This document shows, in pieces, positions 42,099 through 48,973 of a DNA stretch of 64,000 bases. The notes under the pieces are model-generated. The model was not told the origin of the DNA, did no database searches, and saw only the letters and a program-made list of their open reading frames with translations. Positions within the stretch are counted from its first letter, which is position 1. Every line of letters starts with the position of its first letter. The stretch is from Butyrivibrio sp. VCB2006 (GTDB lineage Bacteria; Bacillota; Clostridia; Lachnospirales; Lachnospiraceae), in the NCBI RefSeq assembly GCF_000420945.1, contig NZ_ATVX01000005.1, positions 1 to 64,000 on the forward strand, written 5' to 3'. The translations under genes and the position numbers were made by a program.

Positions 42099-42692
42099 AT
42101 GAAAAGCGCTAATTCTACCATTTCTTTTATAATCAACTTAACTATAGCGATCCTCACGGTAGTCCTTACAATGGGGCTTTTTAGAGAGGATGGAAAGTGG
42201 AATGTTCAGAGGGGAAAAAAGGCGATGCGCTATTTTACCCTTCAAAGTAATCTTCTGTGTGCTGCAGCATCTGTGTGCATGTGTATTTTCCCTGAAAAAA
42301 TGTGGGTGTATTACCTGAAAATTGTTGGAACGGCTGGGGTTACAGTTACGATGCTGACGGTATTTCTTTTCCTGGCCAGAATTTATGGAATTGGGCCGCT
42401 ACTAAAAGGCTTTGATCTATTCATGCATCTGCTAACGCCGCTGATGGCCCTTGCTTCGCTGTGTATATTTGAAAGAAGGGAAACCAGCCTGGGGGCGGCA
42501 TTTCTGGGAATGTTACCTGTTGCATTGTACGGGCCGCTATATCTTTACAAAGTGGTATTTGCGCCGGAAGGCAAGGGATGGGAAGATTTCTATGGCTTTA
42601 ATGCCGGCGGCAAGTGGAAGATTTCCTACGTGATCATGCACCTGGGATCGGCGCTGATGTGCTTGGCATTTTATTTTGTGCTGAATTTGTGA
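42099..42692 (+). CDS. Six-helix membrane protein, unknown
   Basis: This 197-aa protein with about six hydrophobic helices (first SFIINLTIAILTVVLTMGLF) contains RYFTLQSNLLCAAASVCM and FMHLLTPLMALASL. This resembles the Pr6Pr/FAR-17a type of membrane proteins seen in Firmicutes. It starts 19 nt after the phosphoesterase and is probably co-transcribed. Confidence 0.65.
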   Translation: MKSANSTISFIINLTIAILTVVLTMGLFREDGKWNVQRGKKAMRYFTLQSNLLCAAASVCMCIFPEKMWVYYLKIVGTAGVTVTMLTVFLFLARIYGIGPLLKGFDLFMHLLTPLMALASLCIFERRETSLGAAFLGMLPVALYGPLYLYKVVFAPEGKGWEDFYGFNAGGKWKISYVIMHLGSALMCLAFYFVLNL

Positions 42693-42770
42693 GGTTTTGC
42701 TTTGATTGGCAGATTGTGTGTTCAACAATTACATTGTGGCAGATGTATGTAGGTTGTAAGGAGAAAAAAG

Positions 42771-43310
42771 ATGAGTAAGATAGAGCTTATACATGGTTCA
42801 TGCGCAGATCAAAAAGCAGATGCTGTAGTAAACGCAGCAAACAGCGGGCTTTGGGCCGGTGGTGGAATATGCGGAGTTATTTTCAATAAGGCAGGAATGA
42901 AGGAACTTACGCAGGCGTGTGGCAAGTATAAAACGCCGCTTAAGGACGGAGATGCGGTAATTACGCCGGCATTTAACCTGACAAATGCAAAGGCGATAAT
43001 TCATGCAGTGGGTCCAAACTTTGCGGTTACGCCTACTGCATTTGAAGAGTTGTTTAAGGCATATTACAACTCCCTGGTTGTTTTAAAAGAGAATGGCTAT
43101 CACAGTATTTCTTTTCCGCTTATAAGTTCCGGAATATTTGGAGGAAATCTGGCTAATCCGGTGGCTGAATCAACTAAGCAGTGCTTATTGGCCTACAAGA
43201 AATTCGTTCAGGATTATCCTGATTATGAGATTGATGTAAAACTATGCGCTTATGGGCAGAATGAGATGATGAAGGCCGAGGCGGTGTTTGATTGCGAATG
43301 TTGCGGTTGA
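42771..43310 (+). CDS. Macro-domain protein
   Basis: This 179-aa single macro domain has DAVVNAANSGLWAGGGICGV (the ADP-ribose pocket), the IIHAVGP strand and PLISSGIFGG (phosphate loop). Macro domains bind or hydrolyse ADP-ribose derivatives, including O-acetyl-ADP-ribose, ADP-ribosylated proteins or terminal phosphates on RNA. GTAAGGAGAAAAAAG precedes the ATG. It converges with the CinA/EamA operon. Confidence 0.93.
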   Translation: MSKIELIHGSCADQKADAVVNAANSGLWAGGGICGVIFNKAGMKELTQACGKYKTPLKDGDAVITPAFNLTNAKAIIHAVGPNFAVTPTAFEELFKAYYNSLVVLKENGYHSISFPLISSGIFGGNLANPVAESTKQCLLAYKKFVQDYPDYEIDVKLCAYGQNEMMKAEAVFDCECCG

Positions 43311-43349
43311 GTACCGTTACATGGCATTTTTGCGTGTGGAATAGATGGC

Positions 43350-44270
43350 TTAGCTTGGCTGAGAGCTCTTTTGCGGAATCTGGGCGAGAAGTACTGCGGC
43401 AAAGATGAATGCGCAGCCGAATATTTCGCGTACGGTCATGGTTTGCCTTAAAATGAGCCAACCAAATATGGATGAAAAGACGGATTCAAGGCTCATTATC
43501 AGAGAAGCGAGAGCCGGATTTATGTCGCGCTGGCCGATGGCCTGAAGTGTGTAACCTACGGCGCAGGAGAAGATTCCGGTGTAGAGGATGGCTACCCATG
43601 ACAGAGGCGCCAAAAGGCTGCTGATCCATGCTGCGGGATCGGGCCTAAGCTCAAATATTAAGGCTGCCACCAGAGAAGCCACGCCGCTTACAAAGAACTG
43701 AATACAAGCAAGGGCGACAGGGCTCATTATTCTAGCATAGTGATCAACGCACAGGATCTGTACTGAGAACATCAGCGCACATCCAAGGAGCAAAAGATCT
43801 GCCGGGGAAATCTTCAGACCACTGCCTGCCACAGGGATGCAGAGCATGTACAAGCCAAGCAGGGCAATGGCTACAGCGGGCCAAACAAATACAGAACACT
43901 TTTTTCCTATAAATATCCCAAGAATCGGCACCAGGACGATATAGCAGGCGGTTAAAAATCCTGCTTCTCCGGCGTCAGCTCCCAGGGCAATTCCGCCCTG
44001 CTGAAAAGAAGATGCCAGAAAGAGAGCAGATCCGCATAGAAACCCGCCGACGAGTTTGCGAGGTGGAATCTTGGATGGCCTGACGTTATGTCCTTTAAGA
44101 AATGGAAGAAGGCACAGGCCTCCGATAATAAATCTGATTCCGTTAAAGGTGAAGGTGCCAACGCTTCCGCCTGCAACAGACTGGGCGACAAACGCAAGTC
44201 CCCACACAACAGACGCAAGAAGAAGCAGTAATGAACTTTTCATCTGGGTATCTTTAATTTTTGATGTCAT
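43350..44270 (-). CDS. EamA-family drug/metabolite transporter
   Basis: This 306-aa protein has ten hydrophobic helices in two EamA repeats (ASVVWGLAFVAQSVAGGSVG and later YTGIFSCAVGYTLQAIGQRD, MSLESVFSSIFGWLIL). It exports or imports small metabolites; specificity is unknown. Its annotated start overlaps the CinA stop by 17 bp; an internal Met at 44243 may be used. It is the last gene of the WYL-CinA-EamA operon. Confidence 0.9.
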   Translation of the reverse strand: MTSKIKDTQMKSSLLLLLASVVWGLAFVAQSVAGGSVGTFTFNGIRFIIGGLCLLPFLKGHNVRPSKIPPRKLVGGFLCGSALFLASSFQQGGIALGADAGEAGFLTACYIVLVPILGIFIGKKCSVFVWPAVAIALLGLYMLCIPVAGSGLKISPADLLLLGCALMFSVQILCVDHYARIMSPVALACIQFFVSGVASLVAALIFELRPDPAAWISSLLAPLSWVAILYTGIFSCAVGYTLQAIGQRDINPALASLIMSLESVFSSIFGWLILRQTMTVREIFGCAFIFAAVLLAQIPQKSSQPS

Positions 44271-44763
44271 GTTTGTTCTCCAAAAGGTTTTCTACTATTC
44301 TCCCGGCCATGTAAAGCTTATAGTCTAGCCTGGTTGGCTGCGGCGGGACTTCGCAGTAGTAGCTTTGAACAGCGTTTCTGGTGGCGATTGCAAAATACAC
44401 TTCCCCGGGGACGCTGTCTGCGTTATTGGGGTCCACGTTGCCGAAGCTCCCTGTTACGCCTATTCCGAGGTCGGCGTCGTAAAAAGATCTGCAAACCTGC
44501 GCCATTTCTGTGGCGGTCTCTTTGGAGTAAACACCGTATTTTTCTATTGTATCTTTTGAAACACCCTGGCGAATTTTGGCTTCGTTACTGTAGGTGACAA
44601 AAGCCCCCTTCATAATAGCTGATGCACCTTCTGTATCAGTTATGAGAGAGGCAATCTGACCGGAGGTACAGCTCTCCATTGTGGTTATTGTGAGGTTTTT
44701 CTCTATCAGAAGTTTAGTTAATTTCTCGTATTTTTCTCTTACTTCTTTTTCCAAATTGCTCAT
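44254..44763 (-). CDS. CinA C-terminal-type nicotinamide-nucleotide amidase
   Basis: This 169-aa stand-alone CinA C-terminal (PncC) domain has TMESCTSGQIASLITDTEGA, FVTYSNEAKIRQGVS, and GVTGSFGNVDPNNADSVPGE followed by VYFAIAT. The family hydrolyses nicotinamide mononucleotide to nicotinate mononucleotide, salvaging the by-product of NAD-dependent DNA ligase. Its start overlaps the WYL regulator stop (ATGA), so translation is coupled. Confidence 0.9.
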   Translation of the reverse strand: MSNLEKEVREKYEKLTKLLIEKNLTITTMESCTSGQIASLITDTEGASAIMKGAFVTYSNEAKIRQGVSKDTIEKYGVYSKETATEMAQVCRSFYDADLGIGVTGSFGNVDPNNADSVPGEVYFAIATRNAVQSYYCEVPPQPTRLDYKLYMAGRIVENLLENKHDIKN

Positions 44764-45758
44764 TTAATGGCTCCTTTGTTGTATTCTCTAAGACCATAAT
44801 AGTAGAATTTTTTGATTTTTTCTTTTAACGAGGCAGGCTCAATTACGAGGGCATCTCTGCCGAAACGCTTGAAGTATTCTTCCAGCTGAAGCTCGGGCCA
44901 GTCGAAGTAGTAGAGGTCGCCTTCAATCTTAGAGACGATAGGCCTGTTCTTGGTAATTGCCTTAAACTTTTTAACTCCATATTTGTTCAGACGAACGACG
45001 GCCTGGACTGTTAATGATACCGAATGAGGGCTCCGGATGGCTTTTTCCTGGAGCTCTTTTTGTGTGTCCGGATTTACGGGAAAAGAATCAGAGGTTACAA
45101 AAACGCTTCTGATCCTGGAAATTCTGAAGGTTCTGGGCCTTCTGGTGCTGCGATCCATGCAAAGCAGGTAGTTACACTGTTCTTCCTTGGAAGGAGCGAT
45201 AATGTAAGGCTCTACAAGGTAGGCCTTCTCATCGCCGGATGTTGTATTGGTAAAAGACAATATCCGGTGCTCCTTGAGAGCTCTGGTAATGTCTTCGTAG
45301 GTATCCTTGAAGATAATGGCCTCTCGCTCACTTCTTGGTATGGACAGATAGGAGTTGAACATGTCCTTGAGGTACTGGGAGAGCGAGGTGTCTTTTAACA
45401 TGTTATTCTCGATGATTCTTAGAATCTCGTAAGAGGAGCCGCTTACAGTCAGGGTGAGGGCAGAGTTCTTGCTGCTCTGGAAGTTGTCTGCCTTAATATA
45501 TGTGCTGACAATCTTATCCGCCAGGAGCGCAGCATCCTTGTCACTTATGGATGTGATGGCGGTCAGATCCTGCTTGATGCTTGAAAGGAGGCTTTCGCTA
45601 TCCTGCCTGTACCGGTCAAAGTAGTTCACAATCAGCGTCTTGAGGAAGGCGTTGAGGTTCACTGACTCGTCCTTCTTGGTGAACTCGAAGAGTTCGGCGT
45701 CGTTTATGAGTCTTGTTTTAGTATCATCTGAAAGATAAATTTTGTATTTCTCTGTCAT
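44760..45758 (-). CDS. WYL-domain transcriptional regulator
   Basis: This 332-aa protein starts TEKYKIYLSDDTKTRLINDA, with an N-terminal ribbon-helix-helix-like part (ESVNLNAFLKTLIVNYFDRY). After a helical middle comes the WYL domain (about residues 190-275: ALKEHRILSFTNTTSGDEKA, YLVEPYIIAPSKEEQCNYLL, RTFRISRIRSV) and a WCX-like C-terminus. WYL domains bind nucleic-acid or nucleotide ligands in known regulators. ATG 45758 with AAGAGGCG upstream is preferred over an upstream frame reaching 45857. It is divergent from the Y RNA-rsr-rtcB unit. Confidence 0.88.
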   Translation of the reverse strand: MTEKYKIYLSDDTKTRLINDAELFEFTKKDESVNLNAFLKTLIVNYFDRYRQDSESLLSSIKQDLTAITSISDKDAALLADKIVSTYIKADNFQSSKNSALTLTVSGSSYEILRIIENNMLKDTSLSQYLKDMFNSYLSIPRSEREAIIFKDTYEDITRALKEHRILSFTNTTSGDEKAYLVEPYIIAPSKEEQCNYLLCMDRSTRRPRTFRISRIRSVFVTSDSFPVNPDTQKELQEKAIRSPHSVSLTVQAVVRLNKYGVKKFKAITKNRPIVSKIEGDLYYFDWPELQLEEYFKRFGRDALVIEPASLKEKIKKFYYYGLREYNKGAIK

Positions 45759-45771
45759 GCTACGCCTCTTA

Positions 45772-45836
45772 ATTGGGGTTGTGAAAATATCTCTTTTAAC
45801 ATGATTATATGTATATTTCACATTATATTGGGGTTG
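45772..45836. promoter_or_regulatory. Repeat-flanked control region between WYL gene and Y RNA
   Basis: The decamer ATTGGGGTTG occurs twice in direct orientation (45772-45781 and 45827-45836). Between them, TGTGAAAATAT (45780-45790) and ATATTTCACA (45813-45822) form an inverted repeat. The symmetric arrangement within the divergent promoter suggests binding sites for the WYL regulator; this is inference. Confidence 0.5.
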
Positions 45837-45899
45837 CGTTAGCAAGTCAATCTGCATCTTTTTATCTCCAATTCAAAGCGATATTATTAAATCACAACA

Positions 45900-46010
45900 A
45901 AGACACAGGCAGCAATCATTACAGGATAGCTAAGTGGTTAAGCACCGGATCATGAATCCGGAAATCGCGGGTCCGAATCCCGCTCCGACCCTTCGGGGTG
46001 TATGTGTCTT
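45900..46010 (+). ncRNA. yrlA: Bacterial Y RNA (YrlA-like) with tRNA-mimicking module
   Basis: The ends AAGACACA (45900-45907) and TGTGTCTT (46003-46010) pair perfectly. The enclosed module has a D-arm-like TAGCTAAGTGGTTAAGCA (45927-45944) with a GG pair. It also has an anticodon-like arm CCGGA-TCATGAA-TCCGG (45945-45961), a 5-nt variable loop, a T-arm GCGGG-TCCGAAT-CCCGC (45967-45983) and a UUCG hairpin ACCC-TTCG-GGGT (45988-45999). A tRNA acceptor stem cannot form (only GGA/TCC pair), position 33 is C rather than U and T-loop position 55 is C, so it is not a tRNA. Position just upstream of a TROVE gene matches known Y RNA loci. Confidence 0.8.
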
Positions 46011-46019
46011 GAAAAATGG

Positions 46020-46044
46020 CCCATGACAGCCACAGAATCATGGG
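46020..46044 (+). other. Hairpin between Y RNA and the TROVE gene
   Basis: CCCATGA (46020-46026) pairs with TCATGGG (46038-46044) without a T-run. It may be a processing or attenuation point between the RNA and the mRNA. Confidence 0.5.
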
Positions 46045-46069
46045 TCAAGTATTAAAGGGGTAAAAAGCA

Positions 46070-47539
46070 ATGTTAGAATTCTTAAAGAAAGAAGCAAACA
46101 AAACTTATACAGAGAACGGCGCAGTTACATATGTTTCAACCAAGTCAGACTGCCTTGATCTCTTTGCTACAATCGGTGCGCTCAGAAACACAGCTGATGA
46201 AAATATCATAAAAAGATTTACAAGAGCTTATGCGGAGGATGCTGATTTTGCAATGAAGATGCTTTTCTTTGCAAGAGATATCAGAGGCGGCCTTGGTGAG
46301 AGAAGAGTATTCAAGGTAATCCTCAAATATCTGGCAGCTGCAGAGCCTGAATCTGTAAAAAGAAATATCGAGAACGTGGCAGAGTATGGCAGATACGATG
46401 ACCTTTTGGCTCTACTTGATACACCTGTAGAAAAAGAGGTTATGGCATACATTAAGAAAACTTTTGATGCAGATATGGACGAGCTTGCTGAAAACGGTGA
46501 GAAGGCAGATGTATCTCTTTTGGCGAAATGGCTTCCTTCTGTGAATACAAGCAACAAGGATGCTGTCAGAAATGCCAAGAAGATTGCAAGATTCATGAAG
46601 ATGTCTGATTGTGAGTATCGCAAAACACTCTCAGCTCTTAGATCGCAGATCAAAATCATTGAGAACAATCTTCGCGAAAGAGATTATTCTTTTGACTATG
46701 AAAAGCAGCCTTCAAAGGCACTGTACAAATACAGACAGGCTTTCGTCAGAAATGATCGGGAGAGATATCAAGCCTTTATAAATAGGGCTGAAGCAGATCC
46801 TTCTGTTATGCACATTGGAACACTTACACCATACGATGTGATCGCGCCTGTTATCAGAAGAAAAGAGTTTACTTTGGGCGAGAGACGTGCAATGAATGTA
46901 ACCTGGAATGCCCTTGAGAATTATGCGGGTTCGGAGAATTCTCTTGTAGTGGTTGACGGATCAGGCTCAATGTACCATGGCGCTCATCCTACTCCTGCAG
47001 CAGTTGCTCAGTCCCTGGGCATCTATTTTGCAGAAAGAAATACCGGCGCATTCAGAAATCACTTCATAACATTCTCAACGAACCCAAGACTCATTGAGAT
47101 CAAGGGTAGAGATATTGCGGAGAAGGTGCGTTACTGCATGGGCTTCAACGAGTGCAGCAACACAGATATTGAAAAGACCTTTGCGTTGATCTTAAGATCT
47201 GCTGTGGACAATAAGCTCACACAGGCAGATATGCCCGAGAAGCTTTACATAATCTCTGACATGGAGTTCGACTTCTGCGCCGGCAATTCGAAGGCAACAA
47301 ACTTTGAACATGCCAAGGCAGAGTTCGCAAGATACGGCTTCAGACTTCCACAGATAGTTTTCTGGAACGTGAACAGCCGTAACATGCAGCAGCCAGTTGG
47401 GATGAATGATCAGGGCGTGGCGCTTGTTTCAGGCTGCAGCCCACAGATCTTTTCAATGTTAAAAGAGGGTAATTTAGAGCCATACAAATTTATGATGAGC
47501 GTGTTGATGAATGCGCGTTATCAGAAAATAGCGGCTTAG
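46070..47539 (+). CDS. rsr: TROVE-domain Ro60 orthologue (Rsr)
   Basis: This 489-aa protein has an N-terminal TROVE/HEAT-like ring (about residues 1-270: DCLDLFATIGALRNTADENI, FARDIRGGLGERRVFK, VAEYGRYDDLLALLD). A C-terminal von Willebrand A-like domain follows with the metal-site pattern DGSGS at Asp296. Ro proteins are ring-shaped RNA chaperones that bind misfolded RNAs in the hole and Y RNA on the outer surface. AAAGGGG precedes the ATG. It follows the Y RNA and precedes rtcB by 56 bp, the same order of components as in other bacterial Ro loci. Confidence 0.95.
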   Translation: MLEFLKKEANKTYTENGAVTYVSTKSDCLDLFATIGALRNTADENIIKRFTRAYAEDADFAMKMLFFARDIRGGLGERRVFKVILKYLAAAEPESVKRNIENVAEYGRYDDLLALLDTPVEKEVMAYIKKTFDADMDELAENGEKADVSLLAKWLPSVNTSNKDAVRNAKKIARFMKMSDCEYRKTLSALRSQIKIIENNLRERDYSFDYEKQPSKALYKYRQAFVRNDRERYQAFINRAEADPSVMHIGTLTPYDVIAPVIRRKEFTLGERRAMNVTWNALENYAGSENSLVVVDGSGSMYHGAHPTPAAVAQSLGIYFAERNTGAFRNHFITFSTNPRLIEIKGRDIAEKVRYCMGFNECSNTDIEKTFALILRSAVDNKLTQADMPEKLYIISDMEFDFCAGNSKATNFEHAKAEFARYGFRLPQIVFWNVNSRNMQQPVGMNDQGVALVSGCSPQIFSMLKEGNLEPYKFMMSVLMNARYQKIAA

Positions 47540-47595
47540 CTTAATAGAAGATGCTGGGAGAATGAAGACTCCCGGCCAGGATTGGAAGGAAAATT

Positions 47596-48813
47596 ATGAA
47601 TACAATTGAGATAAAAGGAAAAGTTAATACAGCTCTTTGCTACGCCAAGGTTGTGGAGGATGAGGCAATAGAGCAGATTAGACGAATGTGCGACTACCCA
47701 ATGACAGAGGGGTCAAAGATAAGAATCATGCCTGATGTTCATGCAGGAAAGGGTTGCACAATCGGAACAACAATGACAATCACAGACAAGGCAGTGCCTA
47801 ACGTGGTTGGCGTTGATATCGGATGCGGCATGTACACAGTTAATCTTGGCAAGCAGAAGATTGACCTGGAGAAGCTGGATATGGCGGCATTCACAATACC
47901 TTGCGGACGCGATGTGTGGGATGGAAGAATTGAGAAGTTCGATCTGACAGAGCTACGTTGCTATCGTCAGCTCAAGGAGGCAAAGCGTCTTGAGAGATCT
48001 TTAGGCACTCTTGGCGGCGGTAATCATTTTATCGAGGTGGACAGAGCGGCTGATGGCAGTCAGTACCTCATAATTCACTCCGGCTCAAGAAATCTTGGCA
48101 AGCAGGTAGCTGAGCTTTACCAGACTCTTGCGGTGGACCTTGATAAGGGAATCGGTGAGTATCTGGAGGCAAGGGAGCAGCTTATCAAAGAGTACAAGGA
48201 GCAGGGAAGACGTACTGAGATTCAGGCCGCGCTTAAGGAGCTTTATAACAAGAAGTACCACGAGGGACCAATGACCATGCCTGAGGATCTGTGCTATTTG
48301 TCCGGCAAGTACCTTGAGGACTACCTTCACGACGTGGAGATATGCCAGAGATTTGCCAAAAGAAATCGCGAGAAGATGGTGGAGATTCTTTTGGAGAAGA
48401 CTGGTCTGTCAGCTGGTGAGTCTTTTCACACAGTTCATAACTACATTGATACAAAGGAGATGATCCTTAGGAAGGGATCTATTGCAGCTCACAAGGGCGA
48501 GAAGGTTCTGATCCCTATCAATATGAGGGATGGTTCTGTCCTTGCCATCGGTAAGGGCAATCCGGAGTGGAACTACTCAGCTCCCCACGGCGCAGGAAGG
48601 CTGATGTCCAGATCTGCAGCCAGAAACAACCTTTCAATGGAGGAGTACAAGGAGTCCATGAAGGGAATCTTCACCTCATCCGTCTGTGAGGCCACCATCG
48701 ACGAGGCACCAATGGCCTACAAGTCCCTGGATGACATCATCGATGTAATCAAGGAGTCAGTGGAGATTATCGATGTGATGAAACCAATTTATAACTTTAA
48801 GGCAGCAAACTAA
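47596..48813 (+). CDS. rtcB: RNA-splicing/repair ligase RtcB
   Basis: This 405-aa enzyme joins RNA 2',3'-cyclic phosphate or 3'-phosphate ends to 5'-OH ends using GTP and Mn. Metal and active-site motifs are GVDIGCGMYTV (Cys), LGGGNHFIEVD (His), IIHSGSRNLGKQV (His) and PHGAGR, whose His331 corresponds by position to the guanylylated histidine. Length equals E. coli RtcB. No rtcA cyclase is present. Co-directional with rsr, it likely forms one operon ending in the hairpin at 48849. Confidence 0.96.
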   Translation: MNTIEIKGKVNTALCYAKVVEDEAIEQIRRMCDYPMTEGSKIRIMPDVHAGKGCTIGTTMTITDKAVPNVVGVDIGCGMYTVNLGKQKIDLEKLDMAAFTIPCGRDVWDGRIEKFDLTELRCYRQLKEAKRLERSLGTLGGGNHFIEVDRAADGSQYLIIHSGSRNLGKQVAELYQTLAVDLDKGIGEYLEAREQLIKEYKEQGRRTEIQAALKELYNKKYHEGPMTMPEDLCYLSGKYLEDYLHDVEICQRFAKRNREKMVEILLEKTGLSAGESFHTVHNYIDTKEMILRKGSIAAHKGEKVLIPINMRDGSVLAIGKGNPEWNYSAPHGAGRLMSRSAARNNLSMEEYKESMKGIFTSSVCEATIDEAPMAYKSLDDIIDVIKESVEIIDVMKPIYNFKAAN

Positions 48814-48848
48814 TTTTATTAGAGCCATAAATAGCACTTAACCGCTTG

Positions 48849-48882
48849 TGGGAGAAGACTGAGGTAGTTCTTTATTCTCCAT
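48849..48882 (+). terminator. Hairpin after rtcB
   Basis: TGGGAGAA pairs with TTCTCCA, followed after a few bases by TTTATACTTTTTT. It is a weak but plausible terminator of the Ro-RtcB unit. Confidence 0.5.
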
Positions 48883-48973
48883 TTATACTTTTTTAACAAT
48901 ATTAATGAACGCAAAATAGTATAATTAATCTGTACAGTTATGTAGATTTTTAAGTGTTTACTGAGGGTGCAGG

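Noticed and set aside
45920..45990. A tRNA gene (anticodon CAT or ATG)
   Set aside because: The acceptor stem cannot pair, position 33 is C, and the module is enclosed by an unrelated 8-bp stem upstream of a TROVE gene; a Y RNA explains it better.
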